A DNA stretch of 9,175 nt. Source: Avichristensenella sp031550095. GTDB lineage: Bacteria; Bacillota; Clostridia; Christensenellales; Aristaeellaceae. The translations under genes and the position numbers were made by a program. The stretch covers positions 1-9,175 of the forward strand of contig JAVBOX010000071.1 of NCBI GenBank assembly GCA_031550095.1, written 5' to 3'. Each line of letters starts with the position of its first letter. Position 1 is the first letter of the stretch. The notes below the pieces were generated by a model that searched no databases, was not told the DNA's origin, and worked only from the letters and a program-made list of their open reading frames with translations. This document shows, piece by piece, positions 1-5,680 of the stretch.

Positions 1-1070
1 TGTCTCGCTTCTTTCTCGTTCAGTTTTGGGTGTAACCTTTCCCGACGGGTGTGGTTCATCCAGTAATTATTGGCCTCGATGCCGATGACCGCTCCGGTAT
101 CCATTCTCACCTGAACTTTCACCAAATCCGTATAAAGTGTAACCTCATCCTGCACCGCCGCAAAGCTTATGACCGCTAAACCATCGTATTCCTGATGGTA
201 GCTAGGCGCCATCTCCCCAAACCCTCTGGATGTAAGAAAAGCTTTGGCATGTAGTGCGCATTCCTCCACATCGAGCTGTGGCGCAAAGCCGGCAGATTCC
301 GGCGCCATCCAGAGGATTTTTCCGCTCTGTCTGGTTACATTTGCTGTGATCTCCACATCGGCCAATTTCAATACCACGCCGTATGTAGGCACAGGTCCTT
401 CGGTATCTGTGGCGCGGGCCGCTTCCTTCACGCTATCCGTTCCGACAAAGGCCGTGGCAATTTGAACCGCTTCCTCCGCGGTGACCTCTCCGCCTTCAAG
501 GCCCTTTGCCTTGCCAAGCCGAATTCCATCGGAGAATGGGCCATCATACAGCAGCGTTGGATAGTCAATCCCCGAGCTCTCCCCCGTATCCAGGTTTGTG
601 TCATACGCGAAATTAGCGCCGCTGGCCAAGTGGACTCGGAGCTCACCGCATTTCTGCCTAAGCGCGTTGAGTTGCTCCATATCCCGTTCCGACAAATCCC
701 TGCCTTCCGCCGAAATCGTCGCCAGCGACTGGGCATAATCGGCCGCTTGGCTAAGAAACTTCAGCCCATTGGCATCCGCGCCATAAACGCTTGGCAAGGC
801 GGAAAGATTTTCCGCAGTGCTCGACGACAGGGATGTGATTCGTCCAAGGAGAAGCGCGTGCTGCCCCGGGCTTTGGGCGATAACTACCTTACCAAGGTCG
901 GTTTCCAGATTTGTGAGGCCATCCAGAGCGCTGTAATAGGCCTTCTCACGGGTAGCTTTAAGGTTCAGATCCAGCGCCCTGGCGCTCTGCCATTGCCAGA
1001 TGCCAAATGACAAAAGAAGCGCAAACAGGAGAAGGCGAACAGAAATACCAACGATTTTATTCTTTTTCAT
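1..1070 (-). CDS. ypeB: Germination protein YpeB, 3' end cut by window edge
   Basis: YpeB is the partner of the cortex-lytic enzyme SleB: in Bacillus spores the two stabilise each other, and SleB needs YpeB to accumulate at the inner membrane. Reading leftward from the ATG at 1070, the frame stays open for 356 codons to the window edge. Residues 9-25 form an uncleaved-looking membrane anchor (VGISVRLLLFALLLSFGIW). Residues 35-165 are an alpha-helical region with the family pattern (helix, LSALP, LSQAADYAQSLA). The family motif YPTLLYDGPFSD is at 170-181. Two PepSY-like repeats follow, about 195-260 and 265-340, and a third begins at the edge (LNEKEAR). The gene starts 8 nt after the sleB stop, with AGGTGG overlapping that stop as ribosome binding site, so it is co-transcribed and probably translationally coupled. 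Full-length YpeB is about 450 residues, so roughly the last 90 are outside the window. No frameshift is seen. Confidence 0.93.
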   Translation of the reverse strand, partial: MKKNKIVGISVRLLLFALLLSFGIWQWQSARALDLNLKATREKAYYSALDGLTNLETDLGKVVIAQSPGQHALLLGRITSLSSSTAENLSALPSVYGADANGLKFLSQAADYAQSLATISAEGRDLSERDMEQLNALRQKCGELRVHLASGANFAYDTNLDTGESSGIDYPTLLYDGPFSDGIRLGKAKGLEGGEVTAEEAVQIATAFVGTDSVKEAARATDTEGPVPTYGVVLKLADVEITANVTRQSGKILWMAPESAGFAPQLDVEECALHAKAFLTSRGFGEMAPSYHQEYDGLAVISFAAVQDEVTLYTDLVKVQVRMDTGAVIGIEANNYWMNHTRRERLHPKLNEKEAR

Positions 1071-1078
1071 GCTGCCAC

Positions 1079-1753
1079 CTACACAGCAAACGCATGCTTG
1101 CCAATATTCAGTCTGACCTCTCTGGAGAGTATCCATGGGTTCACATAGGTTTTGGGATTGTAATAATATAAGCAACCGTATGTGGGATCCCAACCATTGA
1201 GAGCGTCACGGGCCGCGCGATAGGCGTCCGCGTCCGGGGTAAGATAGAACTGGCCGTCCGATACCGCTGTAAATGCGCCCTGCTGGTAGATCACTCCCGC
1301 GATTGACGAAGGAAACGACGGGCTTCGGACTCTGTTCAGCACGACAGCAGCAACCGCCACCTTGCCAATGTACGGCTCTCCCCGCGCCTCTCCATAAACG
1401 CAGTGGGCGAGAATATCTAGGTCGCTTGAAATGGAAGAGGACGCGGAGGCGGTGCCTGACGCGCTCGCTGCCGACGTAAAGGGAATGCCAAGGGCCTCGT
1501 AAGTGGACTTTCCAACCACACCGTCCGCGATTAACCCGTTTCGGCGCTGGAACGACACGACGGCGTCATAGGTATCCTGGCCAAAGTTCCCAGTGACCGT
1601 TCCAGTAAAATAGCCCCAGTCCTTGAGCTTTTGCTGCACTTGACGAACGCTGTCCCCTTTGGAACCCCAGTAGAGGGTTTCGGCCTGCGCGGAGGCTGCA
1701 CAAAGGCACAGACATAGAACGAGCGGCAAAAGACGCCGTACACTTCTTTTCAT
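1079..1753 (-). CDS. sleB: Spore cortex-lytic enzyme SleB
   Basis: SleB is an exported lytic transglycosylase that cuts muramic-delta-lactam-containing cortex peptidoglycan during germination. The 224-residue protein has a signal peptide (1-24, basic MKRSVRR, Leu/Cys-rich core, AQA cleavage site). A peptidoglycan-binding domain spans about 27-90 (GDSVRQVQQKLKDWGYFTG, then FQRRNGLIADGVVG). A Ser/Ala linker covers 93-110, and a Hydrolase_2 catalytic domain 111-224 carries YGEARGEPY with the expected catalytic Glu at 122, AAVVLNRV, YQQGAFTAV and ALNGWDP. Length and order match the family; only the tail (GKHAFAV) departs from the usual end. I chose the ATG at 1753 because it overlaps the spoIIR stop as ATGA and has GGGG 6 nt upstream. 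In-frame ATGs at 1765 and 1759 would add MGMD but have poor spacing to a ribosome binding site. It precedes ypeB, its known partner, as in Bacillus. Confidence 0.95.
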   Translation of the reverse strand: MKRSVRRLLPLVLCLCLCAASAQAETLYWGSKGDSVRQVQQKLKDWGYFTGTVTGNFGQDTYDAVVSFQRRNGLIADGVVGKSTYEALGIPFTSAASASGTASASSSISSDLDILAHCVYGEARGEPYIGKVAVAAVVLNRVRSPSFPSSIAGVIYQQGAFTAVSDGQFYLTPDADAYRAARDALNGWDPTYGCLYYYNPKTYVNPWILSREVRLNIGKHAFAV

Positions 1754-2115
1754 ATCCATCCCCATCCCTTCAAAAGGCGCATGAGCCAGGAGTCAAACTG
1801 AACCGTTTCGCCGTTCACACCCATAGCGGATGGAAACAGGATTCCCCACCAGTTTTTCCCTTCTCCCATTCCCAATGTCACCACGATGGCATCCGACGTG
1901 TATCCGCCAAAGGAATATATTCCGCGGCATACTTTTGCGCCGGGGTCGGCGGCAAGCGCCGTTTCCTGTATCATGGCGATATCATTGGGATTTTTCATCG
2001 CGATGGGCAAGACCCTATCTCGAACAGACAGCTTTCGCGCCTGATCCGCGGGGGAATCACTATTCCCTATCACGCGCAGGCGCAAAATCTTACTTTTTGA
2101 ATAAAAAGAGCGCAT
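1750..2115 (-). CDS. spoIIR: Compact stage II sporulation protein R (SpoIIR)
   Basis: SpoIIR is the forespore signal that, once exported into the intermembrane space, triggers SpoIIGA to process pro-sigma-E in the mother cell. Family landmarks are the N-terminal block LRLRVIGNSDSPADQARKL followed by VRDRVL (11-36) and the C-terminal block GMGEGKNWWGILFP (82-95). At 121 residues it is little more than half the family's usual length of roughly 200 or more. The stretch between the two blocks is shortened, and the Cys normally following NWW is Gly90+1 (NWWG). There is no N-terminal hydrophobic signal or anchor: the protein starts MRSFYSKSK directly before the first block. The start is the ATG at 2115 with GGAGG 5-8 nt upstream; a TTG at 2127 in the same frame would overlap that ribosome binding site. 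An upstream in-frame TAG excludes a longer start. It may be a working minimal form or a decaying copy. Family call firm, function uncertain. Confidence 0.82.
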   Translation of the reverse strand: MRSFYSKSKILRLRVIGNSDSPADQARKLSVRDRVLPIAMKNPNDIAMIQETALAADPGAKVCRGIYSFGGYTSDAIVVTLGMGEGKNWWGILFPSAMGVNGETVQFDSWLMRLLKGWGWI

Positions 2116-2143
2116 ATCCTCCTCCAAATCACTGGATATGCGC
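2110..2143 (-). promoter_or_regulatory. Hairpin over the spoIIR start codon
   Basis: A perfect 10-bp inverted repeat (GCGCATATCC ... GGATATGCGC) flanks a 14-nt loop. In the leftward transcript the downstream arm contains the spoIIR ATG (2115-2113), and the loop plus the first two bases of that arm carry the GGAGGAGG ribosome binding site. Folding would hide the start codon and part of the binding site. This is seen directly; that it represses translation is inference. It could instead be a protein-binding DNA palindrome. Confidence 0.55.
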
Positions 2144-2171
2144 AGTTTGCCCTAAACGCGGTAAATTTATG

Positions 2172-3038
2172 TCATAAAAAGCTTACGCCTTCCGGAACCG
2201 TATGGGTTGCGCTTGTTCTTGGCCAAATTCGCATGCAGGCGCGAAACGCACGGGATAAGGTCTTTTCCCTGTCGAATAACCCAATTACCGCGGAGCCGCT
2301 GCCAGTCATCTCCGCCCTCAGGGCACCATAGTGTTCCATCGCCTGTATACAAACCGCAATCTCCGGGCGCAGAGGAAGCGCCGCACCAAGAAGGGCGTTG
2401 CCCATGGCGGCTGCCAAAGCGGGAAGGTCTCCTTTTTGGATTGCTTCCTGCCCGCGCAAAGGCAAAGGGTTTTGGGGAACTGGGTCCAGGGAATCATAAG
2501 CATTGAAAATAGTCGGCGTTGAGAGCCCTTTGCAAGGCTGGACAATGAGCACTCGCAGCGGCTTTCCACATGTCAGCGGCTCAATCCGTTCTCCGATGCC
2601 CCCCACCCGGGCAACGCCGCCGATCAGGCAGAATGGCACATCCGCGCCAATTCCCAGGGCCGTTTCAGCCAGTTCTTCGTTGGTCAGATGAAGGTTCCAC
2701 AGGCGGTTCAGGCCGATGAGCGTGGCGGCGGCATCCGCGCTCCCTCCCCCAAGCCCCGCCCCGATTGGGATCCGCTTGGTCAAGACAATATGGGCGCCTT
2801 CATTCACATGATAAATTTTCTTCAGCGCGTTCGCGGCCTGAAGAACAATATTATGATCATCCGCGGGCACCCGCCGCTGCCTGCGAAGAGACAGCGCAAT
2901 GCCATCAGCCTTTTCAATATCCAGCGTATCCGACAAAGCCACCGATTGAACGAGCATATCCAGCTCATGGTAGCCGCTCGGCTGCTTTCCCAGCACAGAC
3001 AAGACCCAATTTATCTTTGCGCGTGCCAACAGTCGCAT
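2172..3038 (-). CDS. ispE: 4-diphosphocytidyl-2-C-methyl-D-erythritol kinase IspE
   Basis: IspE is the cytoplasmic GHMP kinase that phosphorylates the 2-hydroxyl of CDP-methylerythritol with ATP, the fourth step of the MEP route to IPP and DMAPP. The protein is 288 residues, normal for the family. It opens with ARAKINWVLSVLG, with the conserved Lys at residue 8. GYHELDMLVQSVAL follows at 22-35. The ATP-binding GHMP motif PIGAGLGGGSADAAATL is at 91-107, GADVPF at 131-136 holds the catalytic Asp133, and the third GHMP motif MTGSGSAVIGLF lies at 244-255. I start at the ATG at 3038: GGGAG lies 6 nt upstream, and the family's N-terminus aligns there. The frame is open to 3116, but those extra codons lie across the promoter at 3088-3116 and have no family similarity. 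It is the first gene of the leftward operon; spoIIR follows after 56 nt with no terminator between. Confidence 0.96.
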   Translation of the reverse strand: MRLLARAKINWVLSVLGKQPSGYHELDMLVQSVALSDTLDIEKADGIALSLRRQRRVPADDHNIVLQAANALKKIYHVNEGAHIVLTKRIPIGAGLGGGSADAAATLIGLNRLWNLHLTNEELAETALGIGADVPFCLIGGVARVGGIGERIEPLTCGKPLRVLIVQPCKGLSTPTIFNAYDSLDPVPQNPLPLRGQEAIQKGDLPALAAAMGNALLGAALPLRPEIAVCIQAMEHYGALRAEMTGSGSAVIGLFDREKTLSRAFRACMRIWPRTSATHTVPEGVSFL

Positions 3039-3087
3039 TTTTCTCTCCCGGTTACGGCGCTTATTGCGGAAAACAATCGCTCGACGC

Positions 3088-3116
3088 ATCATAGCGCAAC
3101 CTTTTGTTGATGTCAA
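3088..3116 (-). promoter_or_regulatory. Sigma-A type promoter of the ispE operon
   Basis: On the minus strand TTGACA (3116-3111) and TATGAT (3093-3088) are separated by exactly 17 bp. Transcription would begin near 3080, about 40 nt before the ispE start at 3038. A consensus -35 and a one-mismatch -10 suggest a strong vegetative promoter. Confidence 0.8.
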
Positions 3117-3225
3117 TACGAGCCCCGTTTTGACAAGGCCCGGCGCGGGAAATGTTCGAATGGGATCATTTGGTTTTAATCAGCGGTCTTTTTTATGGGT
3201 TAAGGCTGGAAATGCTTCTAAGCGC

Positions 3226-3254
3226 TTGCTTTTGGCCATAGGGATTGCTATAAT
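3226..3254 (+). promoter_or_regulatory. Extended -10 promoter of the DUF1292 gene
   Basis: TTGCTT (3226-3231) and a consensus TATAAT (3249-3254) are 17 bp apart, and TGC directly precedes the -10, making it an extended -10. It lies about 40 nt before the ribosome binding site of the gene at 3303. With the leftward promoter at 3088-3116 it forms a divergent promoter region; the roughly 110 bp between the two hold no further element I can support. Confidence 0.75.
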
Positions 3255-3302
3255 GTCTGCCGGAAAGCTACAAAACCATAAAAATCTTCAGGGGGACGCA
3301 CT

Positions 3303-3695
3303 ATGAACGAGGATGATCGCGATATTGTTGAGATTACCGACGAGGACGGCAATACGCTGCTGCTGGAAGTCATTGATAATTTCTTTTATAACGGCGAGGA
3401 ATTTGCTGTGCTCAGCGATGTAGAAGATGAGTGCGATTGCGGGTGTGAAGCGCATCATCATGAGCATGATGAGGACTGTGAACACGAGCAAAGCCTGTAC
3501 ATTATGAGGATTGAGACCTCCACGGATGAAAACGGGGAAGAAATCGAGGAGTTCATACCGGTGGAGGAAGACCAAATGGAGGCTTTGATTGAAATCGTCC
3601 AAACTCGTTTCATGGAAGACGACGAAGACGACGAAGACGACGAAGACGACGAAGACGATTTTGACGAGGGCGACGAGGACAACGGCGAGGAATAA
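3303..3695 (+). CDS. DUF1292 protein with Cys/His cluster and acidic tail
   Basis: A small acidic, presumably cytoplasmic protein of 130 residues. Residues 6-40 (DIVEITDEDGNTLLLEVIDNFFYNGEEFAVL) and 64-71 (SLYIMRIE) match the DUF1292 fold shared with Bacillus YrzB, a family of unknown function. Two additions stand out. Residues 44-61 form a loop with four Cys (44, 46, 48, 59) and five His (51-53, 55, 61), a plausible metal-binding site. Residues 105-130 are almost entirely Asp and Glu, the first part coded by a 9-bp tandem repeat. The ATG at 3303 has AGGGGG 7 nt upstream and its own promoter, and the gene is followed by an intrinsic terminator before uvrC. The His/Cys loop sits between two core strands, as an insertion. 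Metal binding or chaperoning is inference only; the family offers no established role. Confidence 0.85.
   Translation: MNEDDRDIVEITDEDGNTLLLEVIDNFFYNGEEFAVLSDVEDECDCGCEAHHHEHDEDCEHEQSLYIMRIETSTDENGEEIEEFIPVEEDQMEALIEIVQTRFMEDDEDDEDDEDDEDDFDEGDEDNGEE
3615..3659 (+). repeat. 9-bp tandem repeat, five copies, in coding sequence
   Basis: Five head-to-tail copies of GAAGACGAC, the last ending GAT, encode the Glu-Asp-Asp repeat in the acidic tail of the DUF1292 protein. The unit is a multiple of three, so gain or loss of copies by slippage would change tail length without a frameshift. On the other strand this gives a meaningless poly-Ser frame. Confidence 0.9.
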
Positions 3696-3710
3696 TCCGA
3701 CTGACCCATT

Positions 3711-3737
3711 CCGGCGGCATCACTGTCGCCGGTTTTT
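3711..3737 (+). terminator. Intrinsic terminator or attenuator before uvrC
   Basis: CCGGCGGC (3711-3718) pairs with GTCGCCGG (3725-3732) in an 8-bp stem with one G-T pair and a 6-nt loop, followed by TTTTT (3733-3737). It begins 15 nt after the DUF1292 stop and ends 14 nt before the uvrC ATG. No promoter is visible between it and uvrC, so partial read-through is likely. Confidence 0.75.
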
Positions 3738-3751
3738 CATAGGGAGTTTCA

Positions 3752-5632
3752 ATGACCGAACAGATCCGCGAAAAACTGATGCTTCTGCCTGAATGCCCAG
3801 GTTGCTACCTGATGAAGCAACGGGACAAGATCATCTATGTCGGAAAAGCCATCAACCTAAAAAACCGGGTGCGCAGCTATTTTCACACCCGAGATCATAC
3901 GCCAAAGGTCGCCGCCATGATTGAAAAGGTGGATGATTTTGAGCTAATCCTCTGCGACTCAGAGCTGGAGGCGTTGTTGCTGGAGTGCAACCTGATCAAG
4001 CTACACCAGCCTTATTACAACATACTGCTCCGGGACGATAAGCATTACCCCTACATCCGCATTGATGTAAAAGAACCCTTTCCCCGTGTTGAAATCGCAA
4101 GAAAAATTCAGAAGGATGGTGCGCGCTATCTGGGGCCCTATATCGCCGCTAACGCGGTTCACGATGTAATCGCCGTGTTGCGCCGAACTTTTCCCCTTCG
4201 CACCTGCTCCACACCGCCGGATCCAGACAAGCCAAGGCGTCCATGCGTTCATTATGAGATCGGCCAATGCCTTGCGCCCTGCGCTGGATTTGTTACGGCG
4301 GAGGCATATCATCAGGTGATCGTGGAGGTGATTCAGTTCCTCACCGGGAAATCCACCTCTGTGCTGAAAAAGATGCGGGAAGAAATGCAGGCTGCGGCCG
4401 CGGATCTTCAGTTTGAGCGGGCTGCCTCCCTCCGGGATCGTATATATAGCGCGGAGCGCCTTTTGGAACAACAGAAAACCATTATGGTCAGCGGCGTAGA
4501 GCGAGATGTGGTAGCCGTCGCCCAGGATGGGTTGGACGCCATGGCCGAGGTGCTCCATGTGCGAAGCGGTAAAATGATTGGCGGGGATAGCTTTACCCTT
4601 GAAAAGGCCGGAGATGAGGAAAAGAGCGATATCATCGCCAATTTCATCATGCAATATTACGAAGATGCCCCGATCATTCCCAAAGAAGTCCTGGCACAGG
4701 CTTTGCCCGAAAATTACCAAATGATTGCGGACGCCTTGTCCCAGCGGCGCGGATCCCGGGTGGAGCTTCTTTCTCCACAGCGGGGCGAGAAAAGGGCACT
4801 GGTTCTCATGGCAGAGAAAAATGCCAAAGATGCGCTGGAAAAACGCAACGCCAGAGCGCAAAAATCCTGGGAACGGACAGAAGGAGCGGCAAAAGCACTG
4901 GCGGAAGCCATCGGCATCACAGGTACGCCCCGGCGAATCGAAGGCTTTGATATCAGTAATACCCAAGGAATTTTGTCCGTTGCTTCCATGGTAGTCTTTA
5001 TTGATGGCGCTCCGGCTTATAAAGAATATCGCCACTATCGGATCAAAACGGTGGAAGGGGCAAATGACTGTGCCTCCATGGAGGAGGTGCTGGGCAGACG
5101 TTTTCGCCGCGGTATTGCCGAAAAGGAGAAGCGATCCGCTGAAGGATTGCCTCCAAAGGAAAGCGGCTTTGAGGATTTGCCGGATCTGGTCCTTATCGAT
5201 GGCGGCCCGGAGCAACTGGCATTCGCGCGGCGAGCAATGCAGAAGGCCGGGGGAAATGTGCCCATGTTCGGCTTAGCGGAGCGGCTGGAGGAAATCTGGT
5301 TGCCGGACGCGGATTCCCCCATTCTCTTGGAACGGCATTCTCCGGCCCTTCACCTGATCCAGCGCATTCGGGATGAGGCCCACCGCTTCGCGATAACGCA
5401 CCATCGGTCCCTGCGGGCCAAGCAGACCATTCATTCAAAGCTCGAGGACATCCCCGGCGTAGGCTCCAAAAGGCGGGCGGCTCTCCTGAAAAAGTTTCGG
5501 TCCATGGAAGCCTTACGCAACGCGTCCATTGAAGAGATGGCCTTGGTTCCCGGAATGACTTTGCCAGCGGCGAAGGCTGTCGCCAAATGGTTTGAAACGG
5601 AGGCGCTGAAAAAGCGAAACGACTTGCAATAG
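3752..5632 (+). CDS. uvrC: Excinuclease ABC subunit C (UvrC)
   Basis: UvrC makes both incisions flanking a DNA lesion in nucleotide excision repair, acting with UvrA and UvrB. All expected parts are present in 626 residues. The GIY-YIG nuclease spans about 12-92 (PGCYLM ... IIYVGKA, with Tyr29, Arg39 and the Glu of ALLLECNLIK). The four Fe-S cysteines are 152, 165, 173 and 177. The UVR domain that contacts UvrB is about 203-240 (LQFERAASLRDRI). The RNase H-like nuclease carries Asp400 (EGFDISN), EGAND at 435-439, Asp483 (LIDGG) and His544 (RDEAHRFAI). Tandem helix-hairpin-helix motifs end the protein (565-614, IPGVGSKR). The first motif reads GCY rather than GVY or GIY, a tolerated position. 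The ATG at 3752 has GGGAG 5 nt upstream. It lies just past a terminator-like hairpin and 48 nt before the transporter ATG. Confidence 0.98.
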   Translation: MTEQIREKLMLLPECPGCYLMKQRDKIIYVGKAINLKNRVRSYFHTRDHTPKVAAMIEKVDDFELILCDSELEALLLECNLIKLHQPYYNILLRDDKHYPYIRIDVKEPFPRVEIARKIQKDGARYLGPYIAANAVHDVIAVLRRTFPLRTCSTPPDPDKPRRPCVHYEIGQCLAPCAGFVTAEAYHQVIVEVIQFLTGKSTSVLKKMREEMQAAAADLQFERAASLRDRIYSAERLLEQQKTIMVSGVERDVVAVAQDGLDAMAEVLHVRSGKMIGGDSFTLEKAGDEEKSDIIANFIMQYYEDAPIIPKEVLAQALPENYQMIADALSQRRGSRVELLSPQRGEKRALVLMAEKNAKDALEKRNARAQKSWERTEGAAKALAEAIGITGTPRRIEGFDISNTQGILSVASMVVFIDGAPAYKEYRHYRIKTVEGANDCASMEEVLGRRFRRGIAEKEKRSAEGLPPKESGFEDLPDLVLIDGGPEQLAFARRAMQKAGGNVPMFGLAERLEEIWLPDADSPILLERHSPALHLIQRIRDEAHRFAITHHRSLRAKQTIHSKLEDIPGVGSKRRAALLKKFRSMEALRNASIEEMALVPGMTLPAAKAVAKWFETEALKKRNDLQ

Positions 5633-5680
5633 CAAAGAGACCCTGGTTTGTTCATTTCAAACGAAAGCGGGGAAACCTTC

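Noticed and set aside
462..1010. 182-codon open frame on the plus strand
   Set aside because: It is antisense to ypeB, has no recognisable domain and no ribosome binding site, and the minus strand here encodes clear YpeB motifs.
2105..2143. Sigma-F/G promoter in front of spoIIR (GCATA then GGAGGATAT)
   Set aside because: The spacing is near right but two key -10 positions fail, and the start point would lie past the ATG.
3039..3116. 26-residue N-terminal extension of IspE
   Set aside because: It would overlap the -35 and -10 boxes at 3088-3116, and family similarity begins at the ATG at 3038, which has its own ribosome binding site.
3130..3158. TTGACA on the plus strand as a promoter for the DUF1292 gene
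   Set aside because: The bases 17 bp downstream (TGTTCG) do not resemble a -10 box, while the pair at 3226-3254 fits well.
3458..3709. Serine-run protein on the minus strand
   Set aside because: The poly-Ser stretch is the complement of the Glu-Asp-Asp repeat of the DUF1292 gene, and the frame has no ribosome binding site.
3777..3850. GCY in place of GIY in the UvrC nuclease as a sign of inactivation
   Set aside because: The middle residue varies in UvrC (often Val), and Tyr29, Arg39 and the conserved Glu remain.
4001..5215. 404-codon open frame on the minus strand
   Set aside because: It lies entirely inside uvrC, whose catalytic and Fe-S motifs are all on the plus strand. The antisense protein has no family features; it is a codon-bias shadow.
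5648..5680. TTG start for the transporter
   Set aside because: It has no suitable ribosome binding site and adds residues without family similarity; the ATG at 5681 has GGGGAA at good spacing.
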